DNA of 37,081 nucleotides from Clostridiales bacterium (GCA_030016385.1 JASEJN010000034.1:1-37081), one strand, 5' to 3'. Shown: positions 1-8,645, counted from the stretch's first letter. The notes: generated by a model not told the origin, from the sequence alone. Program-made: numbers and translations.

Positions 1-66
1 GCAAAGCCAAGAACTTATCAAAACTCTCATAATGCGAATTTCGTTGCTCAAAATACACAAATTCAT
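1..66 (-). repeat. Degenerate copy of the interspersed palindromic repeat (copy a)
   Basis: Read on the minus strand this edge segment follows the second variant of the window's repeat family (best copy at 25015-25090). It shares an ATGAAcTTaTG-like start, the TATTTTGA core, an ATTCG block, AGTTTTG and TAAGTTCT. It has several substitutions and is cut by the window edge. No gene overlaps it. Confidence 0.5.
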
Positions 67-164
67 TTATGAAACAGGTTTATATTACAAATAAAAAAGA
101 ATTACGCTCGCCACAATAATGAAAATAGATATTGATTTTAGAAATAAATATGAAATCCCTACTT

Positions 165-752
165 TTACTTATGCAGTATGGGTGATAACTTTTTGTAGAA
201 CAGAAAAGCAACCGTTGAAACTATGATGCCCTTTAAGAGATTAAACGGGACGATGCTAAGTATGACCAGTGAATTTATATCCTTTATGGCAGGATTTATC
301 TTTGAGGCCATAGATACAGCCGCAGATATCGGAAACTTTAAAATGCTTTCATATAACGGCAGAAAAACATAATAATTTCCGATTGCTGCCACAGCCGACA
401 TGGCAATTGTTCCCGCTACAAGACCAAGCAGAGCATGTTTTCTATTCTTTTTCAATAAATAGATCAGGCCCGCCGTATATACATATACCGCACCCACTAC
501 AAAGTTGGCAGTCTCGCCTATTCCTGCGGTTGCGGGTTTCAGTATGGCATGGAGTATATTTTTGACGGCTTCAATTACGACTCCAGCTGCAGGTCCTATA
601 GCAAAGGAACCGAAGATCGCCGGAAGATCGCTTACATCGAGCTTTAAAAAATCCGGAAATATAGGAAGCGGTATTTCGATCAAAACCATCAATAAAAATG
701 CTATAGCCGATAATATAGATATCTTTATAATTACATTTAAATGCTTATCCAT
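165..752 (-). CDS. ribU: ECF transporter S component, riboflavin-type (RibU)
   Basis: The product is a 195-aa, very hydrophobic protein with about five to six membrane segments, typical of ECF transporter substrate-binding (S) subunits. The family signature region is visible near residues 35-75: PDFLKLDVSDLPAIFGSFA, then GP.AGV..E..KN. RibU binds riboflavin in the membrane and is energized by a shared EcfA/EcfA'/EcfT module, which is not encoded here. The ATG at 752 follows AAAGGAG at 5-nt spacing. An FMN riboswitch and attenuator directly upstream give independent support for a riboflavin substrate. With flavin in excess, transcription should stop at the hairpin 849-875. The gene appears monocistronic, and the stop lies about 165 bp from the window edge. 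Substrate assignment is strong because family and riboswitch agree. Confidence 0.9.
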   Translation of the reverse strand: MDKHLNVIIKISILSAIAFLLMVLIEIPLPIFPDFLKLDVSDLPAIFGSFAIGPAAGVVIEAVKNILHAILKPATAGIGETANFVVGAVYVYTAGLIYLLKKNRKHALLGLVAGTIAMSAVAAIGNYYVFLPLYESILKFPISAAVSMASKINPAIKDINSLVILSIVPFNLLKGIIVSTVAFLFYKKLSPILHK

Positions 753-848
753 TTTTTCTCCTTTATTTGAATATGAATTTCCAATCTTTAGGCTTAAGAA
801 AACATCCCCTGACTTTCAGCATATAGCTGTTTACGCTATAAGGGCAAT

Positions 849-875
849 TAAAAAGCTCCTGAAAATTTCAGGAGC
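849..875 (-). terminator. Intrinsic terminator of the FMN riboswitch expression platform
   Basis: On the minus strand a GCTCCTGAAA/TTTTCAGGAGC stem is followed by a short T run. It sits between the FMN aptamer and the ribU start, the usual position for riboswitch-controlled attenuation. Confidence 0.8.
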
Positions 876-889
876 AGAAAATTTACTGT

Positions 890-1003
890 ACACCTTCTTT
901 CATCCAGACTTTACTGTCGGCCCCGGAATCACACCGGATCTGCTTATAAATGCTCGCGGGCTATACCGCCGGTAGGGAAATTAACCCTGCCCCGAAGATT
1001 GAA
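890..1003 (-). promoter_or_regulatory. FMN riboswitch (RFN element)
   Basis: Minus-strand sequence contains the hallmark RFN blocks in order: ATCTTCGGGGCAGGG, then TTTCCCTACCGGCGGTA, then AGCCCGCGAGC, then the GATCCGGTG...TTCCGGGGCCGACAGT block, and a closing GATGAAAGAAGG. The spacing matches the conserved FMN aptamer. It is followed by a terminator hairpin and then ribU, so flavin binding is expected to reduce ribU transcription. Confidence 0.95.
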
Positions 1004-1021
1004 CACTATTAATTTATCAAT

Positions 1022-1050
1022 ATTATACTATATTTTATGTGACACTGCAA
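1022..1050 (-). promoter_or_regulatory. Candidate promoter for ribU
   Basis: On the minus strand TTGCAG (1050-1045), a 17-nt spacer and TATAAT (1027-1022) lie just upstream of the FMN aptamer, as needed for a riboswitch-controlled transcript. Confidence 0.65.
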
Positions 1051-1067
1051 AGCAAATTTTAACTATC

Positions 1068-1171
1068 CTTTAATTCGCAATTTGAAATCAGGCATAAATA
1101 GGATTATGTTATTTTGAGCGGCGAATCGAATGAGTGTTCAAAATAACATAAGTTCATATTACGAATCGAAG
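1068..1171. repeat. Full-length interspersed palindromic repeat (copy b) with flanking direct repeats
   Basis: A 104-bp element with imperfect terminal inverted repeats: CTTTAATTCGCAATTTGAA at the left and TTCATATTACGAATCGAAG at the right. An internal hairpin pairs ATGTTATTTTGA with TCAAAATAACAT. It is bounded by identical 9-bp direct repeats TTAACTATC at 1059-1067 and 1172-1180, which look like a target-site duplication. It lies between the ribU leader and the mutS-like stop codon. No reading frame is present, so it resembles a MITE. Confidence 0.8.
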
Positions 1172-1209
1172 TTAACTATCCATATTTTTTTGCACTTGAT
1201 GGCAATCTT

Positions 1210-2967
1210 TCAATCAGGCATATTAGCTATCATACCGTTTACGATTTCATTAGTCCCGTTTATTATTTCTTCGGGGTATCCTAAATACTTCATAAGCTTC
1301 ACCGCATTTCTATTCTGAGACACTCCGCGCTTGAGCTTGAAGTCAAAATTCAGCCCCTTAGCCTCCATCCTTTCGCTGAAATAATAACATTCATACAAGT
1401 TGCCTACCAGTTTTGTAAGTTCCAGATCGTGAGTAGCGATTATTACAAGGGTATTCCTCTCCACAAGGTATTTAAGTATCTGTGCGGATGCGCTTATCCT
1501 CTCGACCGAATTTGTACCCCTGAATAATTCGTCTATTATACAGAGAAGGGGAATCTCCTTTCCGGATTCTTTTATTATCCTCAAAAGCGCCTCAACCTCA
1601 GCAAGGTAATAACTCTTCCCTCCGATAATGTTATCGCTTCTGCTTATCGATGTCATAACCCGCAGGAAAGATGCATCATATGACGAGGCAAGGCATGTGC
1701 ATATGGTTTGGGCAAATACCGCATTGATGGCCAGCGTCCTTAAAAAAGTCGACTTCCCGGACATATTCGAACCGGTTACGATGATGCCCTCTTTATTTAT
1801 CGCAATAGAGTTCGGAACGGGATCATTTAAAAGAGGATGCCTTATATTTTCGGCATAGATAAACGCGCCTTCATTTTTAAGCACGGGCTCTACATATTTT
1901 ATGTCTGCACGATATGATGCAACGGACAACAAAGCATCTATTTCACCGATTTTTATGTACATGTCCTGTAATATATTCCTGTATTTTTTTATATCATTAA
2001 CTGCCGAATAGAAATTTCTGACTTCCTTCAAGTAGAATATATTTACATATTCATATATTGAATCCAGTCCGAGGGGGGCAATATATCCCGATTTTTTTGC
2101 TATCCCCTTGCAAACCGATGCATATTTCTTTAAAATACCAACATATTCCTTTATTAAGTTGCATTCTTTTTCTGCATATTTTATCTTTCCAATTCTATAT
2201 GAAGCCCTTATCATGGATGTAACATACCTTATGGAGGAAAGCTCGGCCATGATCTTTCCCTTGACTTTATAATGTATGGAAAGGTTTACGATAAAAATTG
2301 GAGCAATAACATATACTAATGCCTTTCCTCCAAGAATCAGAAACATAAGCGGAGATAAAAATGCAGCATATGCCAGGATATTATATAATATCCTGATCGG
2401 CGGCAGCGCCGGCATTTCTCCCCACAAAAATGATACTGTATCGTTTTGCCTTTGCCTGCCTAATTTATACAGGCACATTGCAACCTTTTCCCTCAAATCC
2501 TGATCTTTCTGGAATGCATATATGGCATCCCTTCTTTTTTCAAGCAAACCGCCGTTAAATATCAATGTCCTCAACATATTATATAAGACGGAAGAGCCAG
2601 GCTCTGTAAAAGTTCTGTCAAGGACGGCAAATACATCATCCATATTCAAGTCGCCAAAAGTCTGGTCATCGATTAAAAAAACATCATCATGCTTCGCAGT
2701 TATAAAGAAGCTTGAGATTTCACTGAAGTTTCGTTTCCTCTCTTTCTTTTTACCCCAGTTCTCCCTGATGTCCATGAGCATTTTCATACTGTTTATCCTG
2801 TAATATATATACCAGGTTATAAATCCAAATGGAATAAGAAGCAACAGCCCTAAATAATATGCAGTTCCATACTGCATGCCCATAGATAATGAAGCGATGC
2901 CTATTATAAAGCAGATGACAATAAACACTGTAAAAATGCCGGTATATATGTTGATTTTTTCCTTCAC
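1210..2967 (-). CDS. Membrane-anchored MutS-family ATPase (MutS domain V-like)
   Basis: The product is about 585 aa. Two hydrophobic segments lie within the first 55 residues. A long helical middle region follows, then a MutS C-terminal ATPase domain. Walker A GSNMSGKST lies near residue 400, and the MutS-specific Walker B region LLCIIDELFRGTNS is near residue 476, followed by IIATHDLELT. The N-terminal mismatch-recognition domain of true MutS is absent, so classical mismatch repair is unlikely. Such MutS-related membrane proteins occur in Firmicutes and Bacteroidetes without an agreed role. I chose the GTG at 2967 because GGAAAAGGGA precedes it and it begins 5 nt after the thioesterase stop. 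The longer ATG at 3006 would overlap that gene by 34 bp without a clear ribosome binding site. It is the last gene of the M16C-thioesterase cluster. Confidence 0.8.
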   Translation of the reverse strand: MKEKINIYTGIFTVFIVICFIIGIASLSMGMQYGTAYYLGLLLLIPFGFITWYIYYRINSMKMLMDIRENWGKKKERKRNFSEISSFFITAKHDDVFLIDDQTFGDLNMDDVFAVLDRTFTEPGSSVLYNMLRTLIFNGGLLEKRRDAIYAFQKDQDLREKVAMCLYKLGRQRQNDTVSFLWGEMPALPPIRILYNILAYAAFLSPLMFLILGGKALVYVIAPIFIVNLSIHYKVKGKIMAELSSIRYVTSMIRASYRIGKIKYAEKECNLIKEYVGILKKYASVCKGIAKKSGYIAPLGLDSIYEYVNIFYLKEVRNFYSAVNDIKKYRNILQDMYIKIGEIDALLSVASYRADIKYVEPVLKNEGAFIYAENIRHPLLNDPVPNSIAINKEGIIVTGSNMSGKSTFLRTLAINAVFAQTICTCLASSYDASFLRVMTSISRSDNIIGGKSYYLAEVEALLRIIKESGKEIPLLCIIDELFRGTNSVERISASAQILKYLVERNTLVIIATHDLELTKLVGNLYECYYFSERMEAKGLNFDFKLKRGVSQNRNAVKLMKYLGYPEEIINGTNEIVNGMIANMPD

Positions 2968-2972
2968 ATATA

Positions 2973-3719
2973 TCAATCCCTTTTCCAGATAGTTTTCGCA
3001 ATGCAAAGCTCAATATTTCCCTTGCCAGTTATCCTGTGAAGGCACTCCAGGGTTTCGCCCTTATTCATCAGCTCGGTTTGGACTTTTATGTCTTCACCAT
3101 ATACGGTTTCCTTTTTATATGTAACGAGGACATCTTCCATACTGTAATGCAATACGGTATCCACGGGGATAGTTTCGATTATCCATTCGACATATTTTAC
3201 ATTGTTTACATGCATATTTGTATCTATATCCGTATACCTTACCTGAAATCCTTTTTCATAATCTACTCGGGTCATCCTTTCGATTGCCGGCATAGGAATC
3301 CTTTTGGGTATTTTATCAACATTATATGCATCATATATTGGCTGGATTATCCTGATTGGTTTTTTGTTCTCAGTATGCAGGAGCAGCCACATCGTGTCGG
3401 CACTCACCAACAATTGATTATCCCCATCTGCAATATTGAACTTCCTGAATGCATAAAACTTATCGAAGGAATAAGGTGAAGTGCCTACCTTCACCCTTTC
3501 ACCATACACGGGATACCTTTCGATATGGATATTCCATTTATACAATACCCAAGCGAGTTTGTTTTTTTCAAGGTAATCGATACCCACTCCGACCTTCATG
3601 CTCTGGAATATCGCTATATCCTGAAAATAGTTCATTATGCTCGTTATAAGACATCTTTTCTTATAATCAACCTCATAGTAATGTATGTCATACTCTCTTT
3701 CCGTCATTATAGGATTCAT
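2973..3719 (-). CDS. Acyl-ACP thioesterase family protein
   Basis: The 248-aa protein is a FatA/FatB-like double hot-dog. The N-terminal hot-dog contains NYFQDIAIFQSMKVGVG and LAWVLYKWNI. The second carries the family motif TDIDTNMHVNNVKYVEWI, with the conserved Asn and His of bacterial acyl-ACP thioesterases. It would release fatty acids from acyl carrier protein in the cytoplasm. Length matches the bacterial family. The ATG at 3719 is preceded by AAAGGGGGT at good spacing; an upstream ATG at 3764 lies inside a strong hairpin and is less likely. The gene sits 49 bp after the M16C peptidase stop and 5 bp before the MutS-like GTG start, so the three are probably co-transcribed. Why these three activities would be grouped is not clear from the sequence. 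Confidence 0.85.
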   Translation of the reverse strand: MNPIMTEREYDIHYYEVDYKKRCLITSIMNYFQDIAIFQSMKVGVGIDYLEKNKLAWVLYKWNIHIERYPVYGERVKVGTSPYSFDKFYAFRKFNIADGDNQLLVSADTMWLLLHTENKKPIRIIQPIYDAYNVDKIPKRIPMPAIERMTRVDYEKGFQVRYTDIDTNMHVNNVKYVEWIIETIPVDTVLHYSMEDVLVTYKKETVYGEDIKVQTELMNKGETLECLHRITGKGNIELCIAKTIWKRD

Positions 3720-3736
3720 GCAATTACCCCCTTTAT

Positions 3737-3770
3737 CAGGATTATGCCCCTTTAAAAAGGGCATAATCCT
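3737..3770. other. Perfect intercistronic hairpin between peptidase and thioesterase genes
   Basis: AGGATTATGCCC and GGGCATAATCCT form a perfect 12-bp inverted repeat around a 9-nt loop. It begins at the last base of the M16C stop codon and ends 18 nt before the thioesterase start. No T run follows on the minus strand, so it does not look like an intrinsic terminator. An mRNA processing or stability element is possible. Confidence 0.7.
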
Positions 3771-6690
3771 ATTCTATTACTTTTACCAGGCTTTCAAACA
3801 TTCCCTTATTTTGCTTTATCTTATTCTCGTTTCCCAACACGCAAAAATACCCCGCCTTCATAGTCGCATCTATCATATCCGAAAGATCCCTGATATTATT
3901 TGTCCTGCAGTCTATAACTTCGCCTCTTTCTCTTTGCATATCCTCATATGTTATTCCGCTTATATATTCTATGTCGGCCTTTTGCCCTTTCAGCGACGGC
4001 GTAAGCGGATAATCGAGCCTGCTTATGGTACCTATAATATATTTTGTCATGTCTCTGTCGCTTACATTAAAGCTTTTAAGGTATCCGGCCATATTATCGA
4101 AAACATCTATCGTCTCTTTCAGGTTGGGGTCGCGGTATGATGATAAATACATGTTTCCGCCTCTTCCGAAACCAGCAAATGCTCCATATGCTCCGCCTTC
4201 AACACGAACCTTATTCCACAGATAATCATAGCTTGCAATAGTTCTCAGCACCTGCAGATATCCTGTATACTTAAACCCAAGCTTGACAAAATTATACCCC
4301 TTTGCCACATACTGTACCCTGCCCTGCGTGAGGAGACCCTCATTCAATCTGGATTCGCGAAAATCAATTTTTGCATTTTCTATCCTGTTGTCATTAAGGG
4401 CGCTTGTAATTTCAGGAAGGATTTCTTTCAACTTGCCATAATCCTCTTTTGGCGATACAAAACTTACCAAAAGATTGCTTCTGTTAAAGATAAGTTCTGC
4501 AGCACTTTCAAGCTTGCGTCCTATATCATCTATATCAAAATCCCTTTCGATGGAACATAAAAACTTATAAAAGCTTATGCCGTTTACAGCTTCATCAAAT
4601 TTTCCCATAGGAGAAAAATATGAAAGAACCCTCCTTGAAGCCATCAAATGTCCCTGATTGAAAAGTATCATTTCAAATCTGGATTTTGCCTCGCTTACAA
4701 TGTCCCTTATACGCTTTTCTTCATCAAATCTCGTATATTTAATAATTTCATTTATAAGCTTCGAAAGCTTGCCGATTTTTGTAATTAAGCACTTCGATTT
4801 TACAACGAACTGTGGATAGTATTCATCGAAGCTTCCATTTTTAGAATAAGACTCAACGGTAAAGTCGATACCGCCTGTATTTATGTTTATCTCATTGGAA
4901 AGGTCGCCATAACTTAGCTTCTCCAAGCTAACCCTTCCTAAAATTTCAGCAAGCAGGCCCGCATATGGTATAAGGTCCCATGGAAGGCTTCTTGCATCAA
5001 AATAAAGAGTCAAATATGCAATCCCCGAAGTAAATATCGGATGCAACAATACCTTTACATTTGATTCCTCATGCACTTCGGTCGGAAGCTTCTCCTCTTC
5101 CTTTTTAATATCAGAAATAGAGAGAAGAGGAATTGTTTCTATCGCTTCTTTGGAATCCGGTGTCGATTGCCTCTTTCTCAGCCTTGCAGTATCATCGATG
5201 ATTTTTTGCAGTTCACTCTCCGACAGCTTAGCCTTGTAGTCGTCAAGTTCCCTTCGTATCGCTTTATCCTTTTTTTCCTGAAGTCCTCTTTCGGGCTTTA
5301 ATATTATCATCGAGCAATGCGTATTATCGAGCAGATACTCTTTTATCAGCTTTTCAAAATAGTCTGTCTTAAGAGCAGACTCTATCTTATTCAAAGACGG
5401 TTCAAACCTTAAATGAAGGGTTGGGTCCTCACCATAAAGCCAGCTATCCATGCATTTTATATTATAGATAAGCCCCTTTGGATACCCGCGAAAATCCGCT
5501 TCACGAAGTTCAAATTCTTTTATGTTTATGGAAGCCTCTATCAGCTTTTTATCTATACCTCTTTCTGCCAGATTCTCCAATGTACCCCGCACTACTTCCT
5601 TAAACCTCTCCATCTTGTCTTCGTTTGAATTCTTGACAACTATGCTGAATACCATCTGCTGGATGCTGTTGTCGAACCTTCCGAATACATCCTTGCCTAT
5701 ATTTGCATCTATCAATGCCTTTTTAAGAGGCGCCGCCGGGGTCTCAAGCAAAAGATGCTCAAGTATCTCAAATGCCAGAGATGCTTCAGGGTCTGTCGAC
5801 TTTCCCACGGAGAAATTCATATCCAGAAAAGTTTTATCCCTAAGATCGTCATTATTTGACACGGGATATTCCGCATTTATTTCACGGGGCCTGTCAAATG
5901 GCTTCTGCAGCGGAATCCTCGAATCGACATCGATTCTATTAAATGATGAAAGATAGTTTTTATCTAAGAATTCCAGTTCTTTTTGCAAGTCTCCGTTACC
6001 ATATAAAAATATATAACTGTTCGAAGGATGATAATACTTTCTGTGAAAATCCAGAAACTCATCTATAGTAAGATCCGGTATGCAGTCGGGGTCGCCGCCT
6101 GATTCAACGCTGTACGGCGTATCGGGATATAACGATTCCTGCACCTTTCTGAACAATACCGATTCGGGGGATGAAAAGGCTCCCTTCATCTCATTATAAA
6201 CGACGCCCTTATAGTTTATTCTGTCGTCCTTGTTGTTTAGCTCATAATGCCATCCTTCCTGCCTGAAAATTTCCGGAATTCTATAAATGTCAGGATTAAA
6301 CACCGCATCAAGGTATACATCCATAAGATTGAAAAAGTCTTTCTCATTTCTGCTGGCAACAGGATACATGGTTTTATCCGAAAATGTTATAGCATTCAAA
6401 AATGTATTAAGCGAACCCTTGGCAAGCTCTATAAAAGGATCCTTCAAAGGAAACTTTTTTGAACCGCAAAGTACCGTATGCTCGATTATATGCGGTATGC
6501 CCTTGCTGTTTTCAGGCGGCGTCCTGAAGCTTATAGAAAACACTTTGTTATCATCGTCGCATTCCATCTTAAATAGCCTTGCACCGCTTTTTTCATGCTC
6601 GAACAACAAGCCGGCGCATTTTATTTCGTCTATATCCTCCTGTTTCAAAAGCTTAAAACCATGGTAGGTCTTTCCGATTCCTAATTTCAT
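3769..6690 (-). CDS. M16C-family zinc metallopeptidase (PreP/insulinase type)
   Basis: The 973-aa protein is a full-length two-half M16C peptidase. The inverted zinc motif HxxEH is visible as H67-I-I-E70-H71, followed by the conserved TVLCGSKKFP segment. The third metal ligand is probably E167 in VVYNEMKGAF. The C-terminal half carries the VRVEGGAYGAFAGFG block with the conserved Arg and Tyr used by M16 enzymes. Family members such as presequence protease and its bacterial homologues degrade unfolded or short peptides inside a closed chamber. No signal peptide or membrane segment is seen, so it should be cytoplasmic. ATG 6690 follows AAAGGGGAAA. It leads a probable operon with the thioesterase and the MutS-like ATPase. 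Physiological substrates cannot be told from sequence. Confidence 0.9.
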   Translation of the reverse strand: MKLGIGKTYHGFKLLKQEDIDEIKCAGLLFEHEKSGARLFKMECDDDNKVFSISFRTPPENSKGIPHIIEHTVLCGSKKFPLKDPFIELAKGSLNTFLNAITFSDKTMYPVASRNEKDFFNLMDVYLDAVFNPDIYRIPEIFRQEGWHYELNNKDDRINYKGVVYNEMKGAFSSPESVLFRKVQESLYPDTPYSVESGGDPDCIPDLTIDEFLDFHRKYYHPSNSYIFLYGNGDLQKELEFLDKNYLSSFNRIDVDSRIPLQKPFDRPREINAEYPVSNNDDLRDKTFLDMNFSVGKSTDPEASLAFEILEHLLLETPAAPLKKALIDANIGKDVFGRFDNSIQQMVFSIVVKNSNEDKMERFKEVVRGTLENLAERGIDKKLIEASINIKEFELREADFRGYPKGLIYNIKCMDSWLYGEDPTLHLRFEPSLNKIESALKTDYFEKLIKEYLLDNTHCSMIILKPERGLQEKKDKAIRRELDDYKAKLSESELQKIIDDTARLRKRQSTPDSKEAIETIPLLSISDIKKEEEKLPTEVHEESNVKVLLHPIFTSGIAYLTLYFDARSLPWDLIPYAGLLAEILGRVSLEKLSYGDLSNEININTGGIDFTVESYSKNGSFDEYYPQFVVKSKCLITKIGKLSKLINEIIKYTRFDEEKRIRDIVSEAKSRFEMILFNQGHLMASRRVLSYFSPMGKFDEAVNGISFYKFLCSIERDFDIDDIGRKLESAAELIFNRSNLLVSFVSPKEDYGKLKEILPEITSALNDNRIENAKIDFRESRLNEGLLTQGRVQYVAKGYNFVKLGFKYTGYLQVLRTIASYDYLWNKVRVEGGAYGAFAGFGRGGNMYLSSYRDPNLKETIDVFDNMAGYLKSFNVSDRDMTKYIIGTISRLDYPLTPSLKGQKADIEYISGITYEDMQRERGEVIDCRTNNIRDLSDMIDATMKAGYFCVLGNENKIKQNKGMFESLVKVIE

Positions 6691-6943
6691 TTATATTTCC
6701 CCTTTCTATAATGCAATGCATATCAAAATTTCCATTATTTAGTTTTTCTATAAATCTGTTATTTTATTCTATATATGCTTGATGGATGTATGAAGAGATA
6801 TTCTTATGGATTATGCATATTTCTTCCACTTACAGTCTATTATATTACAAAAAAATATAAAGTAAAAATATATTAGTGCCCTTTCGGGCGTATATTTTGT
6901 ATATTTAGCCTTTAGACCAGTATTTTCAAAGCAATTGAGGATA
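6691..6943. other. AT-rich intergenic region upstream of the M16C gene
   Basis: This stretch between the Veg-like terminator and the M16C ribosome binding site is very AT-rich. It holds a small GCCC-TTTC-GGGC hairpin near 6884-6895. I found no convincing -35/-10 pair and no coding frame with a ribosome binding site. Confidence 0.4.
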
Positions 6944-6990
6944 TGAAAACAGCTGTCTTCAGGAGGGGGTATCTTCCTGAAGGCAGCTGT
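6944..6990 (-). terminator. Intrinsic terminator of the Veg-like gene
   Basis: The minus strand reads ACAGCTGCCTTCAGGA, a 10-nt loop, TCCTGAAGACAGCTGT, then TTTTCATA. It is a 16-bp stem with one G-U pair and a short T run. It begins 3 nt after the stop codon of the Veg-like gene. Confidence 0.8.
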
Positions 6991-6992
6991 CT

Positions 6993-7208
6993 TTATGAAC
7001 ATTTCTCAAACTTAAGGATTCCGGTAAAAAAATCGACCTTCATGAATGATTCTCTTACTTTGCTGTTGACATGTTCTACAACTATGAAGTTCGGATATAT
7101 GCCCTTTACGATGCATTCACTCTGCCTTATCTTCTTTTTGCCGAATATCTCCTTAATTATTACAGTCTGTCCATTGCTTGGCAGCTCAAGCTCATTTATG
7201 CTTTTCAT
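6993..7208 (-). CDS. Small Veg-like protein
   Basis: A 71-aa protein with a predicted small beta-barrel pattern. It aligns by eye with Veg (DUF1021) of Bacillus: G..V.I.E..GKKK.R...C.V.GIYPNFIVVEH.....ESFMKVDF.TG.L. Veg is a short cytoplasmic protein linked to biofilm regulation and spore outgrowth in Bacillus; the biochemical role is open. The ATG at 7208 is 12 nt from AAAGGA, while an in-frame GTG at 7217 is only 3 nt from it, so the start is uncertain. A strong terminator follows at once and the upstream gene ends about 200 bp away, so it is probably transcribed alone. In Bacillus veg is near yabG and ispE; that context is absent here. Confidence 0.6.
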   Translation of the reverse strand: MKSINELELPSNGQTVIIKEIFGKKKIRQSECIVKGIYPNFIVVEHVNSKVRESFMKVDFFTGILKFEKCS

Positions 7209-7254
7209 ATAAACCACACATCCTTTTATATATTTAATAGGTTGTGCAAGACTA

Positions 7255-7319
7255 TAATGACGATATAATAACGCCTACTCTATTAAATTATTTTACATTT
7301 TATTACCTGTATCGTCATT
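7255..7319. repeat. Inverted repeat upstream of the Veg-like gene
   Basis: AATGACGATA near 7256 and TATCGTCATT near 7310 form a 10-bp inverted repeat separated by about 44 nt. It lies in the AT-rich region upstream of the Veg-like gene. It could be a leader structure or a pair of half-sites; nothing further supports either. Confidence 0.4.
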
Positions 7320-7342
7320 TTTAGTAGAAACTTTAATATAAA

Positions 7343-7393
7343 TAAAAAAATTGTAAAATAAAGAGGAAAAATCTTTCCTCTTTATTTTACAAT
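7343..7393 (-). terminator. Intrinsic terminator of the ChrB-like/MFS operon
   Basis: A perfect 20-bp inverted repeat (arms 7350-7369 and 7374-7393, 4-nt loop) lies 27 nt after the MFS stop. On the minus strand it is followed by a run of seven T. Confidence 0.9.
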
Positions 7394-7419
7394 GCATCTA
7401 AATAGTTGGCATATCAAAA

Positions 7420-8634
7420 TTATAATGAAGCTTTCCGAGCTTTAGGCCTGTTTATTCTTCTGTAAAACATGAACAGCATAATCGACGATATCAGCGCCAT
7501 CAAAGCCCCAAAATAAAATGGCGCCCTGTTGTTTACTTTATCATATAGGATACCTCCGATCAGGCTTGCAGGAAGCAGCGTAACACCTATTATGGCGTTG
7601 TAAAGGCCAAGCCCCGTGCCCCTTTTATCTTTATCTATCAGATCCGATACAAGAGCCTTCTGTATACCATCCGTCGCTGCACTGTATATCCCATAGAGAG
7701 CAAACAGAATGGCAATAACCGATTTAAGAGATGTTCTGCCAAATGCAAAATAAATTACTGCATACAGGAAATATCCTGATATTATAAGTTTTTCCCTTCC
7801 TATTTTGTCCGAAAGCGTCCCTAAGGGTACTGCAAGAAGTACGGATACAGTATTGAATATAAGAAACAAAAGCACTATGTCTACATCGCTAAACCCTGTA
7901 TCCTTTGCTTTTACAAGAAGCAGTGCGTCTGTGGAATTTCCGAGTGTAAATATAAAGGCAATAAACAAAAATAAATAAAACTTCTTTGAAAAATCTCCAA
8001 CGGCTATTTTTCCCGGTAAATTTTCTCTACTCTTTTTAGCCTCTGTGATGAAAAACAATATGGACATGACACCTAATATTGCAGGAATAGTAGCATACAA
8101 AAATACTTTCCTGTAATCTTTTGGAAATATCCAGAGCAAAAAAAGCGCAATAAGCGGTCCGATGACAGCTCCGGAATTATCCATCGCCTTATGGAAGCCG
8201 AAACTTCTGCCAGCGTTGTTTCCAACGGTGGAACCCGCGATAAGGCTGTCTCTCGGAGCCGTCCTTATACCCTTTCCCACTCTTTCTATAAATCTGAAGA
8301 CCAAAACCTGAATGGGTGATACGACAAACGCATAAATCGGAGTTATTATGGCTGTAATACCATAACCTATTATCATAAATGGCTTATTTTTGCCTATTCT
8401 GTCGCTCCACCAGCCTGATAGCGCTTTTAAGAAGGATGCAGTGCCTTCGGCTATTCCCTCGATAAGCGAAAGCATGGTTTTCGATGCCCCTATGGAAAGC
8501 AGAAATAAGGGCATTACCGCATATATCATTTTAACCGAAGTATCGGTCAGGAAACTTGTAAGCCCAGCAAAAAAAATATTTCTTTCGATACCCATTACAT
8601 TCTTTTCATGTGATGATTTTAATTGAACGTCCAA
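7420..8634 (-). CDS. Major facilitator superfamily transporter
   Basis: The product is about 404 aa with twelve predicted membrane helices. The MFS loop motif is visible as SGWWSDRIGKNKP between helices 2 and 3, and again as GTLSDKIGREK in the second half. It is an inner-membrane secondary transporter. Substrate cannot be read from the sequence, but the family resembles drug or metal-oxyanion efflux permeases. A TTG at 8634 is preceded by GAGGTGGG at about 5 nt and is my preferred start; the GTG at 8643 sits inside that ribosome binding site. The gene begins 11 nt after the ChrB-N-like gene and shares its promoter and operator. In chromate systems ChrB accompanies the transporter ChrA; here an MFS protein occupies that place. 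Confidence 0.8.
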   Translation of the reverse strand: MDVQLKSSHEKNVMGIERNIFFAGLTSFLTDTSVKMIYAVMPLFLLSIGASKTMLSLIEGIAEGTASFLKALSGWWSDRIGKNKPFMIIGYGITAIITPIYAFVVSPIQVLVFRFIERVGKGIRTAPRDSLIAGSTVGNNAGRSFGFHKAMDNSGAVIGPLIALFLLWIFPKDYRKVFLYATIPAILGVMSILFFITEAKKSRENLPGKIAVGDFSKKFYLFLFIAFIFTLGNSTDALLLVKAKDTGFSDVDIVLLFLIFNTVSVLLAVPLGTLSDKIGREKLIISGYFLYAVIYFAFGRTSLKSVIAILFALYGIYSAATDGIQKALVSDLIDKDKRGTGLGLYNAIIGVTLLPASLIGGILYDKVNNRAPFYFGALMALISSIMLFMFYRRINRPKARKASL

Positions 8635-8645
8635 TGAACCCACCT

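Noticed and set aside
1210..3006. True MutS or MutS2 mismatch-repair protein
   Set aside because: No N-terminal mismatch-binding domain and no Smr domain; instead two membrane helices precede the ATPase part.
6811..7002. Possible 63-aa minus-strand gene downstream of the Veg-like gene
   Set aside because: The frame runs through the Veg-like terminator hairpin, has no ribosome binding site and shows low-complexity composition.
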